From: Pandoraea pneumonica | GTDB lineage: Bacteria; Pseudomonadota; Gammaproteobacteria; Burkholderiales; Burkholderiaceae | Direction of reading: 5' to 3' | Assembly (NCBI RefSeq): GCF_902459645.1 | Contig: NZ_CABPSK010000001.1 | Coordinates: 1,612,001-1,676,000, forward strand | DNA: 64,000 nt | Part shown: piece after piece, positions 9,779 through 19,794 of the stretch | Numbering within the stretch: position 1 is the first letter of the stretch | Layout of the letters: each line of letters starts with the position of its first letter | The notes under the pieces: generated by a model | The model's input: only the letters and a program-made list of their open reading frames with translations | What the model was told of the DNA's origin: nothing | Database searches by the model: none | Position numbers and translations under genes: made by a program

Positions 9779-10909
9779 TCAAGCGTCCAGCAGGATCCGC
9801 AGCATACGACGCAGCGGTTCTGCCGCACCCCACAGGAGCTGATCGCCCACCGTGAATGCCGACAAATACTCCGGACCCATCGACATCTTGCGCAGGCGGC
9901 CCACCGGAATCGACATCGTGCCGGTCACTGCCGCAGGCGTCAAATCCTTCATCGACGCCTCACGCGTGTTCGGCACAACCTTCACCCAGTCGTTCGCCTG
10001 ACCGATGATGTCGGTCAGTTCATCTAACGGCACATCCTTCGTAAGCTTGATGGTCAGTGCCTGGCTGTGGCAACGCATCGCGCCGATACGCACGCACAGA
10101 CCGTCGACCGGAATTTCACGCGTGCCCGGGAAACCGTCGCCCAGACCCAGAATCTTGTTGGTCTCGGCACCGCCCTTCCACTCTTCCTTCGACTGACCGT
10201 TGCCCAGGTCCTTATCGATCCAAGGAATCAGATTGCCGCCCAGCGGCACGCCGAATTGCTTGGTTTCGTCGGCCGTCAGGGCGTGCTGCTTAGCCAGCAC
10301 CTTGCGGTCGATTTCGAGAATGGCCGCATGCGGATCGTCGAGCAGCGACTTGACTTCGGCGTTGATGCTGCCGAACTGCGTGAGCAACTCGCGCATGTGT
10401 TGCGCACCGCCGCCCGAGGCTGCCTGATACGTCATCGACGTCAGCCAGTCGACCAGACCGTGCTGGAACAGGCCGCCCAGGCCCATCAGCATGCAGCTCA
10501 CCGTGCAGTTGCCGCCGATGAAGTTCTTGGTGCCCTTGGTGAGCGAATTCTTGATCACGTCGAGATTGACCGGATCGAGCACGATGATGGCATCGTCCTT
10601 CATACGCAGCGTCGAAGCCGCGTCGATCCAATAGCCGTTCCAACCCGCAGCGCGCAGCTTCGGGAAGATCTCTGTTGTGTAGTCACCGCCCTGGCAGGTA
10701 ATGATGATGTCGCATTTTTTCAGCTCGTTGACATCATTGGCGTCTTTCAGCGAAGTCTCGTTCTTCGCCATCGACGGGGCTTTGCCGCCCGCGTTGCTGG
10801 TGCTGAAAAACACCGGCTCGATCAAAGCAAAGTCGTTCTCCTGTTGCATGCGCTGCATCAGGACCGAACCGACCATGCCCCGCCAACCTACCAGACCTAC
10901 GGTTTTCAT
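9779..10909 (-). CDS. asd: Asd, aspartate-semialdehyde dehydrogenase
   Basis: NADPH-dependent reduction of aspartyl phosphate to aspartate semialdehyde, the branch point to lysine, methionine, threonine and diaminopimelate. The 376-residue protein shows the N-terminal Rossmann motif [13 protein letters not shown], the catalytic cysteine in GGNCTVSCM, and [15 protein letters not shown]. This is the long proteobacterial form. It lies 60 bp downstream of leuB and is the next gene in the leu cluster. Confidence 0.97.
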   Translation of the reverse strand: MKTVGLVGWRGMVGSVLMQRMQQENDFALIEPVFFSTSNAGGKAPSMAKNETSLKDANDVNELKKCDIIITCQGGDYTTEIFPKLRAAGWNGYWIDAASTLRMKDDAIIVLDPVNLDVIKNSLTKGTKNFIGGNCTVSCMLMGLGGLFQHGLVDWLTSMTYQAASGGGAQHMRELLTQFGSINAEVKSLLDDPHAAILEIDRKVLAKQHALTADETKQFGVPLGGNLIPWIDKDLGNGQSKEEWKGGAETNKILGLGDGFPGTREIPVDGLCVRIGAMRCHSQALTIKLTKDVPLDELTDIIGQANDWVKVVPNTREASMKDLTPAAVTGTMSIPVGRLRKMSMGPEYLSAFTVGDQLLWGAAEPLRRMLRILLDA

Positions 10910-10969
10910 TTATCCACTCTCTTATCGTTGCAATTGCGCCGAGGGGCGTCTCACGACGCCCCGTCAACG

Positions 10970-12037
10970 TTATAGCGCGGCAACTACCGCCGCGCCCATT
11001 TCGCGCGTACCGACCTTGGTCGCGCCCTCCTGCCAGATATCGGGCGTGCGCAATCCCTGCGCCAGCACCTTCTTCACTGCGTTCTCCACGCGGTCGGCCT
11101 GTTCAGCCTTACCCAGCGTGTAGCGCAGCATCATGGCAGCCGACAAGATCGTTGCCAACGGATTGGCCACGCCCTTACCGGCGATGTCGGGGGCCGAACC
11201 GTGCGACGGTTCGTACAACCCCTTGTTATTGGCATCCAGCGATGCCGACGGCAGCATGCCGATCGAACCCGTGAGCATCGCGGCTTCGTCCGACAGGATA
11301 TCGCCGAACATGTTACCCGTCACCACCACGTCGAAGTTCTTCGGTGCCTTGACCAGTTGCATGGCGGCGTTGTCGACGTACATATGCGACAACTCGACTT
11401 CCGGGTACTGCTTCGCCACTTCGATCATCGTGTCGCGCCACAGCTGCGACGTCTCGAGCACGTTGGCCTTGTCGACCGAGCACAAACGCTTGTCGCGCTT
11501 GGCCGCCGCCTGAAACGCGACGTGCGCGATGCGCTCCACTTCCGGCACGCTATAGCGCATGGTATCAAAACCTTCGCGCGCGCCTTCGAAAGCGCCATCC
11601 GGCGATTGGCGGAAGCCCTTCGGTTGACCGAAGTAGATGTCGCCGTTCAGCTCGCGAATGATCAGGATATCGAGGCCTGCCACGATTTCCGGCTTCAGGC
11701 TCGACGCGTCGGCCAGTTCCTTGTACAAAATGGCCGGGCGGAAGTTGGCGAACAGCTGCAAATGCTTGCGCAGGCCCAGAATGGCTTGCTCGGGGCGCAG
11801 TGCACGCTCCAACGAATCATACTTCCAGTCGCCCACGGCGCCAAACAGGATAGCGTCCGCATCCTTGGCCAGCTTGAGCGTGGCTTCCGGCAGCGGGTGG
11901 CCCGACGCCTCGTAACCAGCACCACCAACGGGCGCTTCTTCCAGCTCGAACGTCTCGCCAAGCGCATTCAGCACGTTGACGGCTTCCTTCACGATTTCCG
12001 GACCAATGCCGTCACCCGGCAACACAGCGATTTTCAT
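10970..12037 (-). CDS. leuB: LeuB, 3-isopropylmalate dehydrogenase
   Basis: NAD-dependent oxidative decarboxylation of 3-isopropylmalate in leucine synthesis. The 355-residue protein has the family features [16 protein letters not shown], the substrate loop [10 protein letters not shown], the DNAAMQLVK segment, the metal-binding [15 protein letters not shown] and the NAD-binding [14 protein letters not shown]. It is 24 bp downstream of leuD in the same transcription unit. Confidence 0.98.
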   Translation of the reverse strand: MKIAVLPGDGIGPEIVKEAVNVLNALGETFELEEAPVGGAGYEASGHPLPEATLKLAKDADAILFGAVGDWKYDSLERALRPEQAILGLRKHLQLFANFRPAILYKELADASSLKPEIVAGLDILIIRELNGDIYFGQPKGFRQSPDGAFEGAREGFDTMRYSVPEVERIAHVAFQAAAKRDKRLCSVDKANVLETSQLWRDTMIEVAKQYPEVELSHMYVDNAAMQLVKAPKNFDVVVTGNMFGDILSDEAAMLTGSIGMLPSASLDANNKGLYEPSHGSAPDIAGKGVANPLATILSAAMMLRYTLGKAEQADRVENAVKKVLAQGLRTPDIWQEGATKVGTREMGAAVVAAL

Positions 12038-12061
12038 GCGATCTCCTAGGGGGTGCGGGGC

Positions 12062-12715
12062 TCAGCCCGGCAGGCGCGTCGAGAGCCACGGCTGCTTGGC
12101 AAGCCGCTCCGCTTCATACGCGCGAATCTTGTCGGCGTGACGCAGCGTCAGGCCAATGTCGTCGAAACCGTTCATCAAGCAGTACTTGCGGAACGGTGCG
12201 ATGTCGAACTCGTAACCACGGCCGTCGGGCGTAATCACCGCCTGCTTGTCGAGGTCGATGGTCAACTGATAGCCGGCAAATGCAGCGGTCTCGTTGAACA
12301 GGTGGTCAACCTGCATCTCGGACAGCGCGATCGGCAGCAGCCCGTTCTTGTAGCAGTTGTTGAAGAAGATGTCGGCGAAGCTCGACGCAATCACGGCACG
12401 GAAGCCGTATTGCTGCAAGGCCCACGGTGCGTGCTCACGCGAGCTACCGCAGCCGAAGTTCTTGCGTGCGAGCAGAATCGTCGCGCCTTGGTAGCGCGGC
12501 TGATTGAGCACGAAGTTCGGGTTGAGCGGACGCGTGCTGCAATCTTGCCCGGGCTCACCCGCATCGAGGTAGCGCCACTCGTCGAACAGGTTTTGGCCAA
12601 AACCCGTGCGCTTGATCGACTTCAGAAATTGCTTGGGGATGATCGCGTCGGTATCGACGTTTTCGCGATCGAGCGGTGCCACCAAGCCCGTATGGACGGT
12701 AAATTTTTCCATCAC
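12062..12715 (-). CDS. leuD: LeuD, 3-isopropylmalate dehydratase small subunit
   Basis: Small (swivel-domain) subunit of isopropylmalate isomerase, partner of LeuC. The 217-residue protein contains [20 protein letters not shown] and [13 protein letters not shown], both diagnostic. Length is normal. It is separated from leuC by a small entericidin-like gene. Confidence 0.98.
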   Translation of the reverse strand: MMEKFTVHTGLVAPLDRENVDTDAIIPKQFLKSIKRTGFGQNLFDEWRYLDAGEPGQDCSTRPLNPNFVLNQPRYQGATILLARKNFGCGSSREHAPWALQQYGFRAVIASSFADIFFNNCYKNGLLPIALSEMQVDHLFNETAAFAGYQLTIDLDKQAVITPDGRGYEFDIAPFRKYCLMNGFDDIGLTLRHADKIRAYEAERLAKQPWLSTRLPG

Positions 12716-12845
12716 AAACCACCTGATTAAATCAGTTCGGCAGTCGCGGCCCCGTCACCATCGGGTGAACGGTTGCGGCCGCCAACGCCGGAATCTCAAA
12801 GGTGCCCGTCGCGGGGTCGAAACCCGCGCGACGCGCACCGTCGCA

Positions 12846-12974
12846 TCACTTCTTCGCCGCGTTTTCGAGCGCCGAGCCAGCCGCCTGCGTATCTTTGCCC
12901 AGGCCGGCCATCGTATTGCAGCCCGTCACGCCCAGCAGCAGCACCGCACCGATCAGCATCCACAGTTTCTTCAT
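12846..12974 (-). CDS. Entericidin A/B-like small lipoprotein
   Basis: A 42-residue protein read as MKKLWMLIGAVLLLGVTGCN then TMAGLGKDTQAAGSALENAAKK. It has a lysine start, a hydrophobic signal segment, a lipobox (GVTGC, Cys19) and the NTxxGxGxDxxxxGxxxxxxA pattern of entericidins. It should be a small envelope lipoprotein; toxin-antidote roles are known for E. coli EcnAB but not shown for this form. It sits between leuC (55 bp) and leuD (130 bp) in the leu operon, an arrangement I recall from Burkholderia. It is easy to miss because of its length. Confidence 0.85.
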   Translation of the reverse strand: MKKLWMLIGAVLLLGVTGCNTMAGLGKDTQAAGSALENAAKK

Positions 12975-13029
12975 GGTTTTATCTCTTTAAAAGAAAGTGT
13001 TAAACGACGGATAAATCGATGCCCTGCCC

Positions 13030-14439
13030 TCAGACCAGGCGGCGCACGTCGACGAAATGACCTTCGATGGCAGCGGCTGCCGCCATGGCCGGGCTAACGA
13101 GGTGCGTACGGCCACCGGCGCCCTGACGGCCTTCGAAGTTACGGTTCGAGGTCGATGCGCAACGCTCACCCGGCTCCAGACGGTCGGCATTCATCGCCAG
13201 ACACATCGAGCAACCCGGCTCGCGCCATTCGAAGCCGGCGGCCTTGAAGACCTGATCCAGCCCTTCCTGTTCGGCTTGATGCTTCACCAGACCGGAGCCC
13301 GGCACGACCATCGCCAGACGCACGTTCGATGCCACGCGACGGCCCAGCTTCTTCACCACGTAAGCCGCAGCGCGAATGTCTTCGATGCGCGAATTGGTGC
13401 ACGAGCCGATGAACACCTTGTCGACGTTGATGCTCGACATCGGCGTATCCGGCGTGAGCGCCATGTACTCGAGCGCGCGCTCCATAGCGTTGCGCTTAAC
13501 CGGGTCTTTTTCCTTCTCCGGGTCCGGCACGCGGTCGTCGATGCTGACCACCATTTCCGGCGACGTGCCCCAGCTCACTTGCGGACGCAGGTCGGCGGCG
13601 TTGATCTCGACAACGTGGTCGAACTTCGCGCCCGGGTCGGTGTGGAACGTACGCCAGTAGGCTTCGGCCTGCTGGAATTCCACGCCGCTCGGCGAGAACG
13701 GACGGCCCTTCACGTAGTTGATCGTGGTGTCGTCCACGGCGACCAGACCGGCGCGAGCGCCCGCTTCGATCGCCATATTGCACACGGTCATGCGGCCTTC
13801 CATCGTCAGCGAGCGAATGGCCGAACCGGCGAACTCGATCGTGTAGCCGGTGCCGCCTGCGGTACCGATCTTGCCGATCACAGCCAGCACGATGTCCTTG
13901 GCGGAGCAGCCGCGCGGCAGGGTGCCTTCGACCTTCACCAGCATGTTCTTGCTCTTCTTCATGAGCAGCGTCTGCGTGGCGAGCGTGTGCTCGACTTCCG
14001 ACGTGCCGATGCCGAAGGCCAGCGCCCCGAAGGCGCCATGCGTCGACGTGTGCGAGTCGCCGCACACCACCGTCATGCCGGGCAACGTGGCGCCCTGCTC
14101 AGGGCCGATCACGTGCACGATCCCCTGACGGAGATCGTTCATCTTGAATTGGGTGATGCCGAAGCTGTCGCAGTTGCTGTCGAGCGTATCGACTTGCAAA
14201 CGCGAAATCGGGTCGGCGATGCCTTGCGTGCGGTCGGTGGTCGGCACGTTGTGGTCGGAGACCGCAAGGTTGGCCGAGAGACGCCAGACCGGACGCTGTG
14301 CGAGTTTTAGCCCCTCGAACGCCTGCGGACTGGTCACCTCATGCAGCAGGTGACGGTCGATGTAGAGCACCGTGGTGCCATCGTCCTCGGTATGCACGAC
14401 GTGTGCATCCCACAACTTGTCATACAGCGTTTGGGCCAT
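13030..14439 (-). CDS. leuC: LeuC, 3-isopropylmalate dehydratase large subunit
   Basis: Aconitase-family large subunit of isopropylmalate isomerase, carrying a [4Fe-4S] cluster. The 469-residue protein has [13 protein letters not shown], the cluster cysteines in [15 protein letters not shown] and [13 protein letters not shown], and the C-terminal [16 protein letters not shown]. It is full length and the first gene of the leuC-ecn-leuD-leuB-asd unit. An 18-bp-spaced direct repeat lies immediately upstream of its start. Confidence 0.98.
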   Translation of the reverse strand: MAQTLYDKLWDAHVVHTEDDGTTVLYIDRHLLHEVTSPQAFEGLKLAQRPVWRLSANLAVSDHNVPTTDRTQGIADPISRLQVDTLDSNCDSFGITQFKMNDLRQGIVHVIGPEQGATLPGMTVVCGDSHTSTHGAFGALAFGIGTSEVEHTLATQTLLMKKSKNMLVKVEGTLPRGCSAKDIVLAVIGKIGTAGGTGYTIEFAGSAIRSLTMEGRMTVCNMAIEAGARAGLVAVDDTTINYVKGRPFSPSGVEFQQAEAYWRTFHTDPGAKFDHVVEINAADLRPQVSWGTSPEMVVSIDDRVPDPEKEKDPVKRNAMERALEYMALTPDTPMSSINVDKVFIGSCTNSRIEDIRAAAYVVKKLGRRVASNVRLAMVVPGSGLVKHQAEQEGLDQVFKAAGFEWREPGCSMCLAMNADRLEPGERCASTSNRNFEGRQGAGGRTHLVSPAMAAAAAIEGHFVDVRRLV

Positions 14440-14460
14440 GATAAAAACGCGGGGCTAAAT

Positions 14461-14492
14461 ATCGTTCTGGGAACAAAAATCGTTCTGGGAAC
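14461..14492. repeat. Direct repeat just upstream of leuC
   Basis: ATCGTTCTGGGAAC occurs at 14461-14474 and again at 14479-14492, an 18-bp period. Both copies lie 22-53 bp upstream of the leuC start codon, where a promoter or leader would be. Confidence 0.9.
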
Positions 14493-14643
14493 TTTTGATT
14501 ATGCCATAGCGCTTTCGCGCCGGCGGAATACGAAATCCCCGGGAAACCGGGCGGTAAACGCACGATCAACCGGGGATTTGTGCGAATCACGGCAGCGTGT
14601 GCCGTGGATTCGAATATAGCGCAACGAGGGCTCGTTGCGGGCC

Positions 14644-14704
14644 GCACCGCCTTGCCGTTTCGGCAAGGTTGCGGTGCCGGCACGGCAAGCGGGGGCCGTG
14701 CCGG
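14644..14704 (-). terminator. Two inverted repeats downstream of gltA
   Basis: A perfect 10-bp inverted repeat (CCGGCACGGC at 14677-14686, GCCGTGCCGG at 14695-14704) starts 15 bp after the gltA stop. Just beyond it CCTTGCCG-TTT-CGGCAAGG (14650-14668) forms another stem, with flanking GCACCG/CGGTGC. There is no clear U tract, so termination strength is uncertain. Confidence 0.5.
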
Positions 14705-14718
14705 AGGCCTCGACGCGC

Positions 14719-16020
14719 TTAGCGCTTGTCGATGGCCACGACTTCGCGCGGCGTGTGGCCGATGAACAGCTGACGCGGACGGCCAATCTTCTGGTCCGGC
14801 TCGCCGATCATCTCGTTCCACTGCGCGATCCAGCCCACGGTACGGGCCAGCGCGAAGATGCAGGTGAACATCGAGGTCGGGATACCCAGCGCGCGCTGAA
14901 CGATACCCGAGTAGAAGTCGACGTTCGGGTACAGCTTGCGCGACACGAAGTATTCGTCTTCCAGGGCGATCTTTTCGAGCTGCATAGCCAGCTTGAACAG
15001 CGGATCGTCGTGCAGGCCCAGTTCGTTGAGCACTTCGTAGCACGTTTCGCGCATCAGCTTGGCACGCGGATCGTAGTTCTTGTACACGCGGTGACCGAAG
15101 CCCATCAGCTTCACGCCCGAGTTCTTGTCCTTCACTTGCTTGATGAACTCAGGAATCTTGTCCGGCGAACCGATCTGCTCAAGCATGTTGAGCGCGGCTT
15201 CGTTCGCACCACCGTGCGCCGGGCCCCACAGACATGCGATACCAGCAGCGATACAGGCGAACGGGTTAGCGCCCGACGAACCGGCCAGACGCACGGTCGA
15301 GGTCGAAGCGTTTTGTTCGTGATCGGCGTGCAGGATCAAGATACGGTCGAGGGCGCGCACCAGCACGTCGTTGACCTTGTACTCTTCGCACGGGTTGGCG
15401 AACATCATGCGCATGAAGTTCGCGCTGTACGACAGGTCGTTGCGCGGGTACACGAACGGCTGGCCGATGCTGTACTTGTACGCCATGGCGACGAGCGTCG
15501 GCAGCTTGGCGATCAAGCGAATCGCCGAGACTTCGCGGTGATTCGGGTTATTGATGTCCAGCGAGTCGTGGTAGAACGCCGACAGGGCACCGACCGAACC
15601 GGTCAGCACAGCCATCGGGTGCGCGTCACGGCGGAAGCCACGGAAGAAGAAATTCATCTGCTCGTGAACCATCGTGTGACGGGTCACGGTGTCGACGAAC
15701 TCGGCCTTTTGTTGCGCGCTCGGCAGTTCGCCCTTGAGCAGCAGGTACGAGGTCTCGAGGAAGTCGCAGTTGGTGGCCAACTGTTCGATCGGGTAGCCGC
15801 GGTACAGCAGCTCGCCCTTGTCGCCATCGATGTAAGTGATGGCGGAATTGCACGACGCCGTCGACATAAAGCCCGGGTCATACGTGAATTTGCCGGTCTG
15901 GCCGTACAGCTTACGGATGTCGATCACATCCGGACCCATCGTACCCTTGTAAATCGGCAGCTCTACGCTGGGCGATTCGTCGGAGAAAGATAGGGTGGCT
16001 TTAACATCAGACGGAGTCAT
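14719..16020 (-). CDS. gltA: GltA, citrate synthase
   Basis: Condenses acetyl-CoA with oxaloacetate at entry to the TCA cycle. The 433-residue type II (Gram-negative) enzyme has [20 protein letters not shown], the catalytic histidine in [15 protein letters not shown] and the C-terminal [13 protein letters not shown] with the catalytic Asp. It lies 29 bp downstream of sdhE and is probably the last gene of the sdhCDAB-sdhE-gltA transcript, with hairpins after its stop. Confidence 0.98.
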   Translation of the reverse strand: MTPSDVKATLSFSDESPSVELPIYKGTMGPDVIDIRKLYGQTGKFTYDPGFMSTASCNSAITYIDGDKGELLYRGYPIEQLATNCDFLETSYLLLKGELPSAQQKAEFVDTVTRHTMVHEQMNFFFRGFRRDAHPMAVLTGSVGALSAFYHDSLDINNPNHREVSAIRLIAKLPTLVAMAYKYSIGQPFVYPRNDLSYSANFMRMMFANPCEEYKVNDVLVRALDRILILHADHEQNASTSTVRLAGSSGANPFACIAAGIACLWGPAHGGANEAALNMLEQIGSPDKIPEFIKQVKDKNSGVKLMGFGHRVYKNYDPRAKLMRETCYEVLNELGLHDDPLFKLAMQLEKIALEDEYFVSRKLYPNVDFYSGIVQRALGIPTSMFTCIFALARTVGWIAQWNEMIGEPDQKIGRPRQLFIGHTPREVVAIDKR

Positions 16021-16049
16021 ATCGCTTCCTCAAAAAAATACTTAAACCC

Positions 16050-16322
16050 CTACACGGCACGCAGAAGCGCCAGCAGGCGCTGCACGTCCGGCCCGTCCAG
16101 ATCCGCCTCGGGCTCTTTACGCGCTAGCAGCAGATCCATCAAATCGTTGTCGCTCAAATCGAGCAGCCTGGTCAGGGCGCCGACGTCCTCATCGGTCATC
16201 GAGGCTTCGTACTTGGCGAAGAACCGTTCGAGAATGAGGTCGTTTTCCAGCAAGCCGCGACGTGCCCGCCAACGCAGGCGGGCACGCTTGACCGGATCAG
16301 ACTGGTGAGTAGTGTCCGGCAT
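16050..16322 (-). CDS. sdhE: SdhE, FAD assembly factor for succinate dehydrogenase
   Basis: Small cytoplasmic chaperone that promotes covalent flavinylation of SdhA. The roughly 90-residue protein contains the signature RRGLLENDLILERF (RGxxE motif). I prefer the ATG at 16322 (MPDTTHQ), 9 bp after sdhB; a TTG two codons upstream is a possible alternative. Its place between sdhB and gltA supports the role. Confidence 0.93.
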   Translation of the reverse strand: MPDTTHQSDPVKRARLRWRARRGLLENDLILERFFAKYEASMTDEDVGALTRLLDLSDNDLMDLLLARKEPEADLDGPDVQRLLALLRAV

Positions 16323-16331
16323 GATCAATAG

Positions 16332-17033
16332 TTAGACGGCGCGACGCACCATCAACTCCTTGATCTTACCGATGGCCTTCGTCGGGTTCAGACCCTTCGG
16401 GCACACGTCCACACAGTTCATGATGGTGTGGCAGCGGAACAGTCGGTACGGGTCTTCCAGGTTGTCCAGACGCTCGCTCGTCGCCGTATCGCGGCTATCC
16501 GCGATGAAGCGATACGCTTGCAGCAGGCCAGCCGGGCCGACGAACTTGTCCGGGTTCCACCAGAAGCTCGGGCACGACGTCGAGCACGATGCGCACAGAA
16601 TACACTCGTACAAGCCATCGAGCTCATCACGCTGTTCGGGCGACTGAAGGCGCTCCTTCTCCGGTGCCGGCTCGGGGTTGATCAGGTACGGCTTGATCGA
16701 GTGGTACTGGTTGAAGAAGTGCGTCATGTCGACGATCAAGTCGCGAATGACGGGCAGGCCCGGCAGCGGCTTCAGAACGATCTTGTTCGGCAGATCCTTC
16801 ATGTTGGTCAGGCAGGCCAGACCATTCTTGCCGTTGATGTTCATCGCGTCCGAACCGCACACGCCTTCGCGGCACGAGCGGCGGAAGGCGATGCCTTCAT
16901 CGATCTTCTTGAGCTTGACCAATGCGTCGAGCAGCATGCGCTCGTGACCGTCGAGTTCGACCTCGTAGGTCTGCATGTACGGTGCGGCGTCCTTGTCCGG
17001 ATCGTAGCGGTAGACTTCGAAAATGCGTTTCAT
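16332..17033 (-). CDS. sdhB: SdhB, succinate dehydrogenase iron-sulfur subunit
   Basis: Electron-transfer subunit carrying three Fe-S clusters between SdhA and the membrane anchor. The 233-residue protein shows the [2Fe-2S] cysteines in RSCREGVCGSDAM, the [4Fe-4S] set in CILCASCSTSCPSFWW and the [3Fe-4S] set in CHTIMNCVDVCPKGLNP. It is 15 bp downstream of sdhA. Confidence 0.98.
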   Translation of the reverse strand: MKRIFEVYRYDPDKDAAPYMQTYEVELDGHERMLLDALVKLKKIDEGIAFRRSCREGVCGSDAMNINGKNGLACLTNMKDLPNKIVLKPLPGLPVIRDLIVDMTHFFNQYHSIKPYLINPEPAPEKERLQSPEQRDELDGLYECILCASCSTSCPSFWWNPDKFVGPAGLLQAYRFIADSRDTATSERLDNLEDPYRLFRCHTIMNCVDVCPKGLNPTKAIGKIKELMVRRAV

Positions 17034-17048
17034 GATCTTGCGAATCCC

Positions 17049-18824
17049 TTAGAACGTCCGCGCCTTGGGCGGAACCGAGTCGACGGTCAGCGGCTTGAGT
17101 TGCACCGGCTTGTAATCCAGACGATTGCCTTCGCTGAAGAACAGCGAGTGGCGCATCCAGTTAGCGTCGTCGCGTTCCGGATAATCGCTGTGCGCGTGTG
17201 CGCCGCGGCTTTCCTTACGGGCTTCGGCTGCGATCATGGTGGCCTTGGCCACTTCGATCAGGTTGTCGACTTCCAGCGCTTCCATACGCGCCGTGTTGAA
17301 CACCTTCGACTTGTCCTTCAGGTGGACGTGCGAGACGCGCTCGGCCACTTGCAGAATCTCGCCCACGCCTTCCTTGAGCAGGTCGGCGGTACGGAACACG
17401 CCAGCGTGCTTCTGCATGGTCGCGCGGATGTCGTTGGCGATGTCTTGGGCGTACTCGCCCGAGCTCGAGCCATCGAGACGGCCCAGACGTGCCAGGGCGT
17501 TCTCGCCGGCGTCGGCGGGCAGCGGCTTGTGGTCGCCGTGATTCTTCACGAAGTCGACGATGTGGTTACCGGCCGCACGGCCGAACACCACGAGGTCGAG
17601 CAGCGAGTTCGTGCCCAGACGGTTCGCACCGTGGACCGACACGCACGAGCATTCGCCCACTGCGTAGAAGCCGTTGACCGGCACCGAGCTGCCTTCCTTC
17701 TGCACCACGACCTGGCCGTGGTAGTTCGTCGGAATACCACCCATCTGATAGTGGATGGTCGGCACGACCGGGATCGGTTCCTTGATCGCGTCGACGTTGG
17801 CGAACTTCAGCGCGATTTCGCGAATCGACGGCAGACGCTTCATGATCGTCTCCGCACCGATGTGCGAGAGGTCGAGCAGCACGTAGTCGCCGTTCGGACC
17901 GCAACCGCGGCCTTCCTTGATTTCCTGGTCCATCGAACGCGACACGAAGTCACGCGGCGCCAGATCCTTCAGCGTCGGTGCGTAGCGTTCCATGAAGCGC
18001 TCGCCGTTCGAGTTGCGCAGAATACCGCCTTCGCCGCGCACACCTTCGGTGATCAGCACGCCCGCGCCGGCCACGCCGGTCGGGTGGAATTGCCAGAATT
18101 CCATGTCTTCGAGCGGAATGCCTGCGCGCGCTGCCATCCCCAGACCGTCACCGGTGTTGATGAACGCGTTGGTCGAGGCGGCGTACACACGGCCGGCACC
18201 GCCGGTCGCGAACAACGTGCACTTGGCTTCGAGCAGGTAGACTTCGCCGGTCTCGAGTTCCAGCGCCGACACGCCGAGGACATCGCCCTCTTCGTTACGA
18301 ATCAGGTCGAGCGCCATCCACTCCACGAAGAAGTGGGTCTTGGCCGCGACGTTTTGCTGATACAGCGTGTGCAGCAGCGCGTGACCGGTACGGTCGGCAG
18401 CCGCGCAAGCGCGCTGAACCGGCTTCTCGCCGTAGTTGGCCGTGTGGCCGCCGAACGGGCGCTGATAAATCGTGCCATCCGGGTTACGGTCGAACGGCAT
18501 GCCGAAGTGTTCGAGCTCGTACACGGCGTTCGGTGCCTGACGGCACATGAACTCGATCGCATCTTGGTCGCCGAGCCAGTCGGAGCCCTTGATGGTGTCG
18601 TAGAAGTGGTAGTGCCAGTTGTCTTCGCTCATGTTGCCGAGCGAAGCGCCGATGCCGCCTTGGGCAGCAACGGTATGCGAACGGGTGGGGAACACCTTGG
18701 ACAGCACGGCCACCGACAGACCGGCCTTGGCCAGTTGCAGCGACGCACGCATGCCCGAACCACCTGCGCCCACGATGACAACGTCAAAGCGGCGGCGCGG
18801 CAGCGAATTTTTAATTGCAGCCAT
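17049..18824 (-). CDS. sdhA: SdhA, succinate dehydrogenase flavoprotein subunit
   Basis: Catalytic subunit oxidising succinate to fumarate on the inner face of the cytoplasmic membrane. The 591-residue protein has the N-terminal FAD fold (DVVIVGAGGSGMRASLQLA), the covalent-FAD histidine region SHTVAAQGGIGASLGN, the substrate region HPTGVAGAGVLITEGVRGEGG and the C-terminal ESRGAHAHSDYPERDD. It is full length and lies 3 bp after sdhD. Confidence 0.98.
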   Translation of the reverse strand: MAAIKNSLPRRRFDVVIVGAGGSGMRASLQLAKAGLSVAVLSKVFPTRSHTVAAQGGIGASLGNMSEDNWHYHFYDTIKGSDWLGDQDAIEFMCRQAPNAVYELEHFGMPFDRNPDGTIYQRPFGGHTANYGEKPVQRACAAADRTGHALLHTLYQQNVAAKTHFFVEWMALDLIRNEEGDVLGVSALELETGEVYLLEAKCTLFATGGAGRVYAASTNAFINTGDGLGMAARAGIPLEDMEFWQFHPTGVAGAGVLITEGVRGEGGILRNSNGERFMERYAPTLKDLAPRDFVSRSMDQEIKEGRGCGPNGDYVLLDLSHIGAETIMKRLPSIREIALKFANVDAIKEPIPVVPTIHYQMGGIPTNYHGQVVVQKEGSSVPVNGFYAVGECSCVSVHGANRLGTNSLLDLVVFGRAAGNHIVDFVKNHGDHKPLPADAGENALARLGRLDGSSSGEYAQDIANDIRATMQKHAGVFRTADLLKEGVGEILQVAERVSHVHLKDKSKVFNTARMEALEVDNLIEVAKATMIAAEARKESRGAHAHSDYPERDDANWMRHSLFFSEGNRLDYKPVQLKPLTVDSVPPKARTF

Positions 18825-18827
18825 TCT

Positions 18828-19193
18828 TTACACTCTCCACAGAATCTGCGCGGCGTAGCCGGCACAAGCCAGCAGCCAGACGATCGTCAGTGCGTACAGC
18901 GCCAGTCGCACACCGACCGGCTTGACGTAGTCCATCCACACGTCGCGCACACCGACCCACGCGTGATAGAACAGCGCGAGCAGCGTAACGAACGTGGCCA
19001 GCTTCATCCACTGATGCGAGAAGATGCCAGCCCAGCCTTCGTAGGAGAAATCCTTGGCGAGGAAGAACCACACCAGCAGGATCACGGTGTACACGGCCAT
19101 GATGACCGCGGTCATGCGCTGCGCAATCCAGTCGCGCAGCCCGTAGTGGGCGCCGACGACCAGGCGCTTGGAACCGATATTGTTCTGTGCCAT
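18828..19193 (-). CDS. sdhD: SdhD, succinate dehydrogenase hydrophobic anchor subunit
   Basis: Membrane anchor that, with SdhC, binds haem b and ubiquinone. The 121-residue protein has three predicted transmembrane helices and the family sequence GLRDWIAQRMTAVIMAVYT and FYHAWVGVRDVWMDYVKP; the His-Ala-Trp-x-Gly segment carries the quinone/haem region. It is 1 bp from sdhC and 3 bp from sdhA. Confidence 0.95.
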   Translation of the reverse strand: MAQNNIGSKRLVVGAHYGLRDWIAQRMTAVIMAVYTVILLVWFFLAKDFSYEGWAGIFSHQWMKLATFVTLLALFYHAWVGVRDVWMDYVKPVGVRLALYALTIVWLLACAGYAAQILWRV

Positions 19194-19194
19194 C

Positions 19195-19608
19195 TTAGAA
19201 CGCTCCGAACAGCTTGAGGGCGACGGCCAGCGTCAGCACGAGCGACACGACCAGCACGACCACGGCCGAGTTCTTGCCGCCTTCTTTGCTCACGGCGTCG
19301 TGGTTGAAGTCCATGCGCAGGTGGCGCACGCCAGCACAGAAGTGCTGCAAGAAGCCCCACGACAGCGCAAGGATGACGAGCTTGGCAAACCAGTTGGAGG
19401 CGATGCTTCGCAGAACGTCGAAGCTGAGTTCCGATGTCAGGCTCTGTTCGAACAAGTACAGTGCGAACGGCAACAACAGGAACAAGATCACACCGCTAAT
19501 ACGGTGCAGGATAGACACGATACCAGCCAGCGGGAGACGGTACGTGACAATCTGTCCGATACCGATATTCCTGTAGACTGGCCGCTCTTTTTTTACCACT
19601 TCAGCCAT
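19195..19608 (-). CDS. sdhC: SdhC, succinate dehydrogenase cytochrome b556 subunit
   Basis: Cytochrome b subunit of complex II. The reading has RPVYRNIGIGQIVTYRLPLAGIVS (in parts) and SILHRISGVILFLLLPF in helix 1. The haem-ligand region FLQHFCAGVRHLRMDFNHD leads into the last of three helices. I chose the ATG at 19608 (MAEVVKKERPVY, 137 residues); an ATG four codons upstream (19620) is also possible. First gene of the sdh operon. Confidence 0.94.
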   Translation of the reverse strand: MAEVVKKERPVYRNIGIGQIVTYRLPLAGIVSILHRISGVILFLLLPFALYLFEQSLTSELSFDVLRSIASNWFAKLVILALSWGFLQHFCAGVRHLRMDFNHDAVSKEGGKNSAVVVLVVSLVLTLAVALKLFGAF

Positions 19609-19794
19609 GCTAGACCCCATGTAGTTACATCAGCCCCGGATTTTAGCGCCGTTTCTAGTGCGTTGCACCATCACGGTTCCCAATGACCCGGAAATTCCCT
19701 GCCAACGGCGCACGACACGCCGCCCCTCATGCCTCCGGCCATCAGGCGTTTGCCGGCCACGACGCCAGCCAACACCCTCGACCGCCCTACCCTC

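Noticed and set aside
19609-19794. GntR-type operator in front of sdhC
   Set aside because: No TCTTATA-like palindrome is present in this 186-bp gap, so control of sdh by the same site type is not supported locally.
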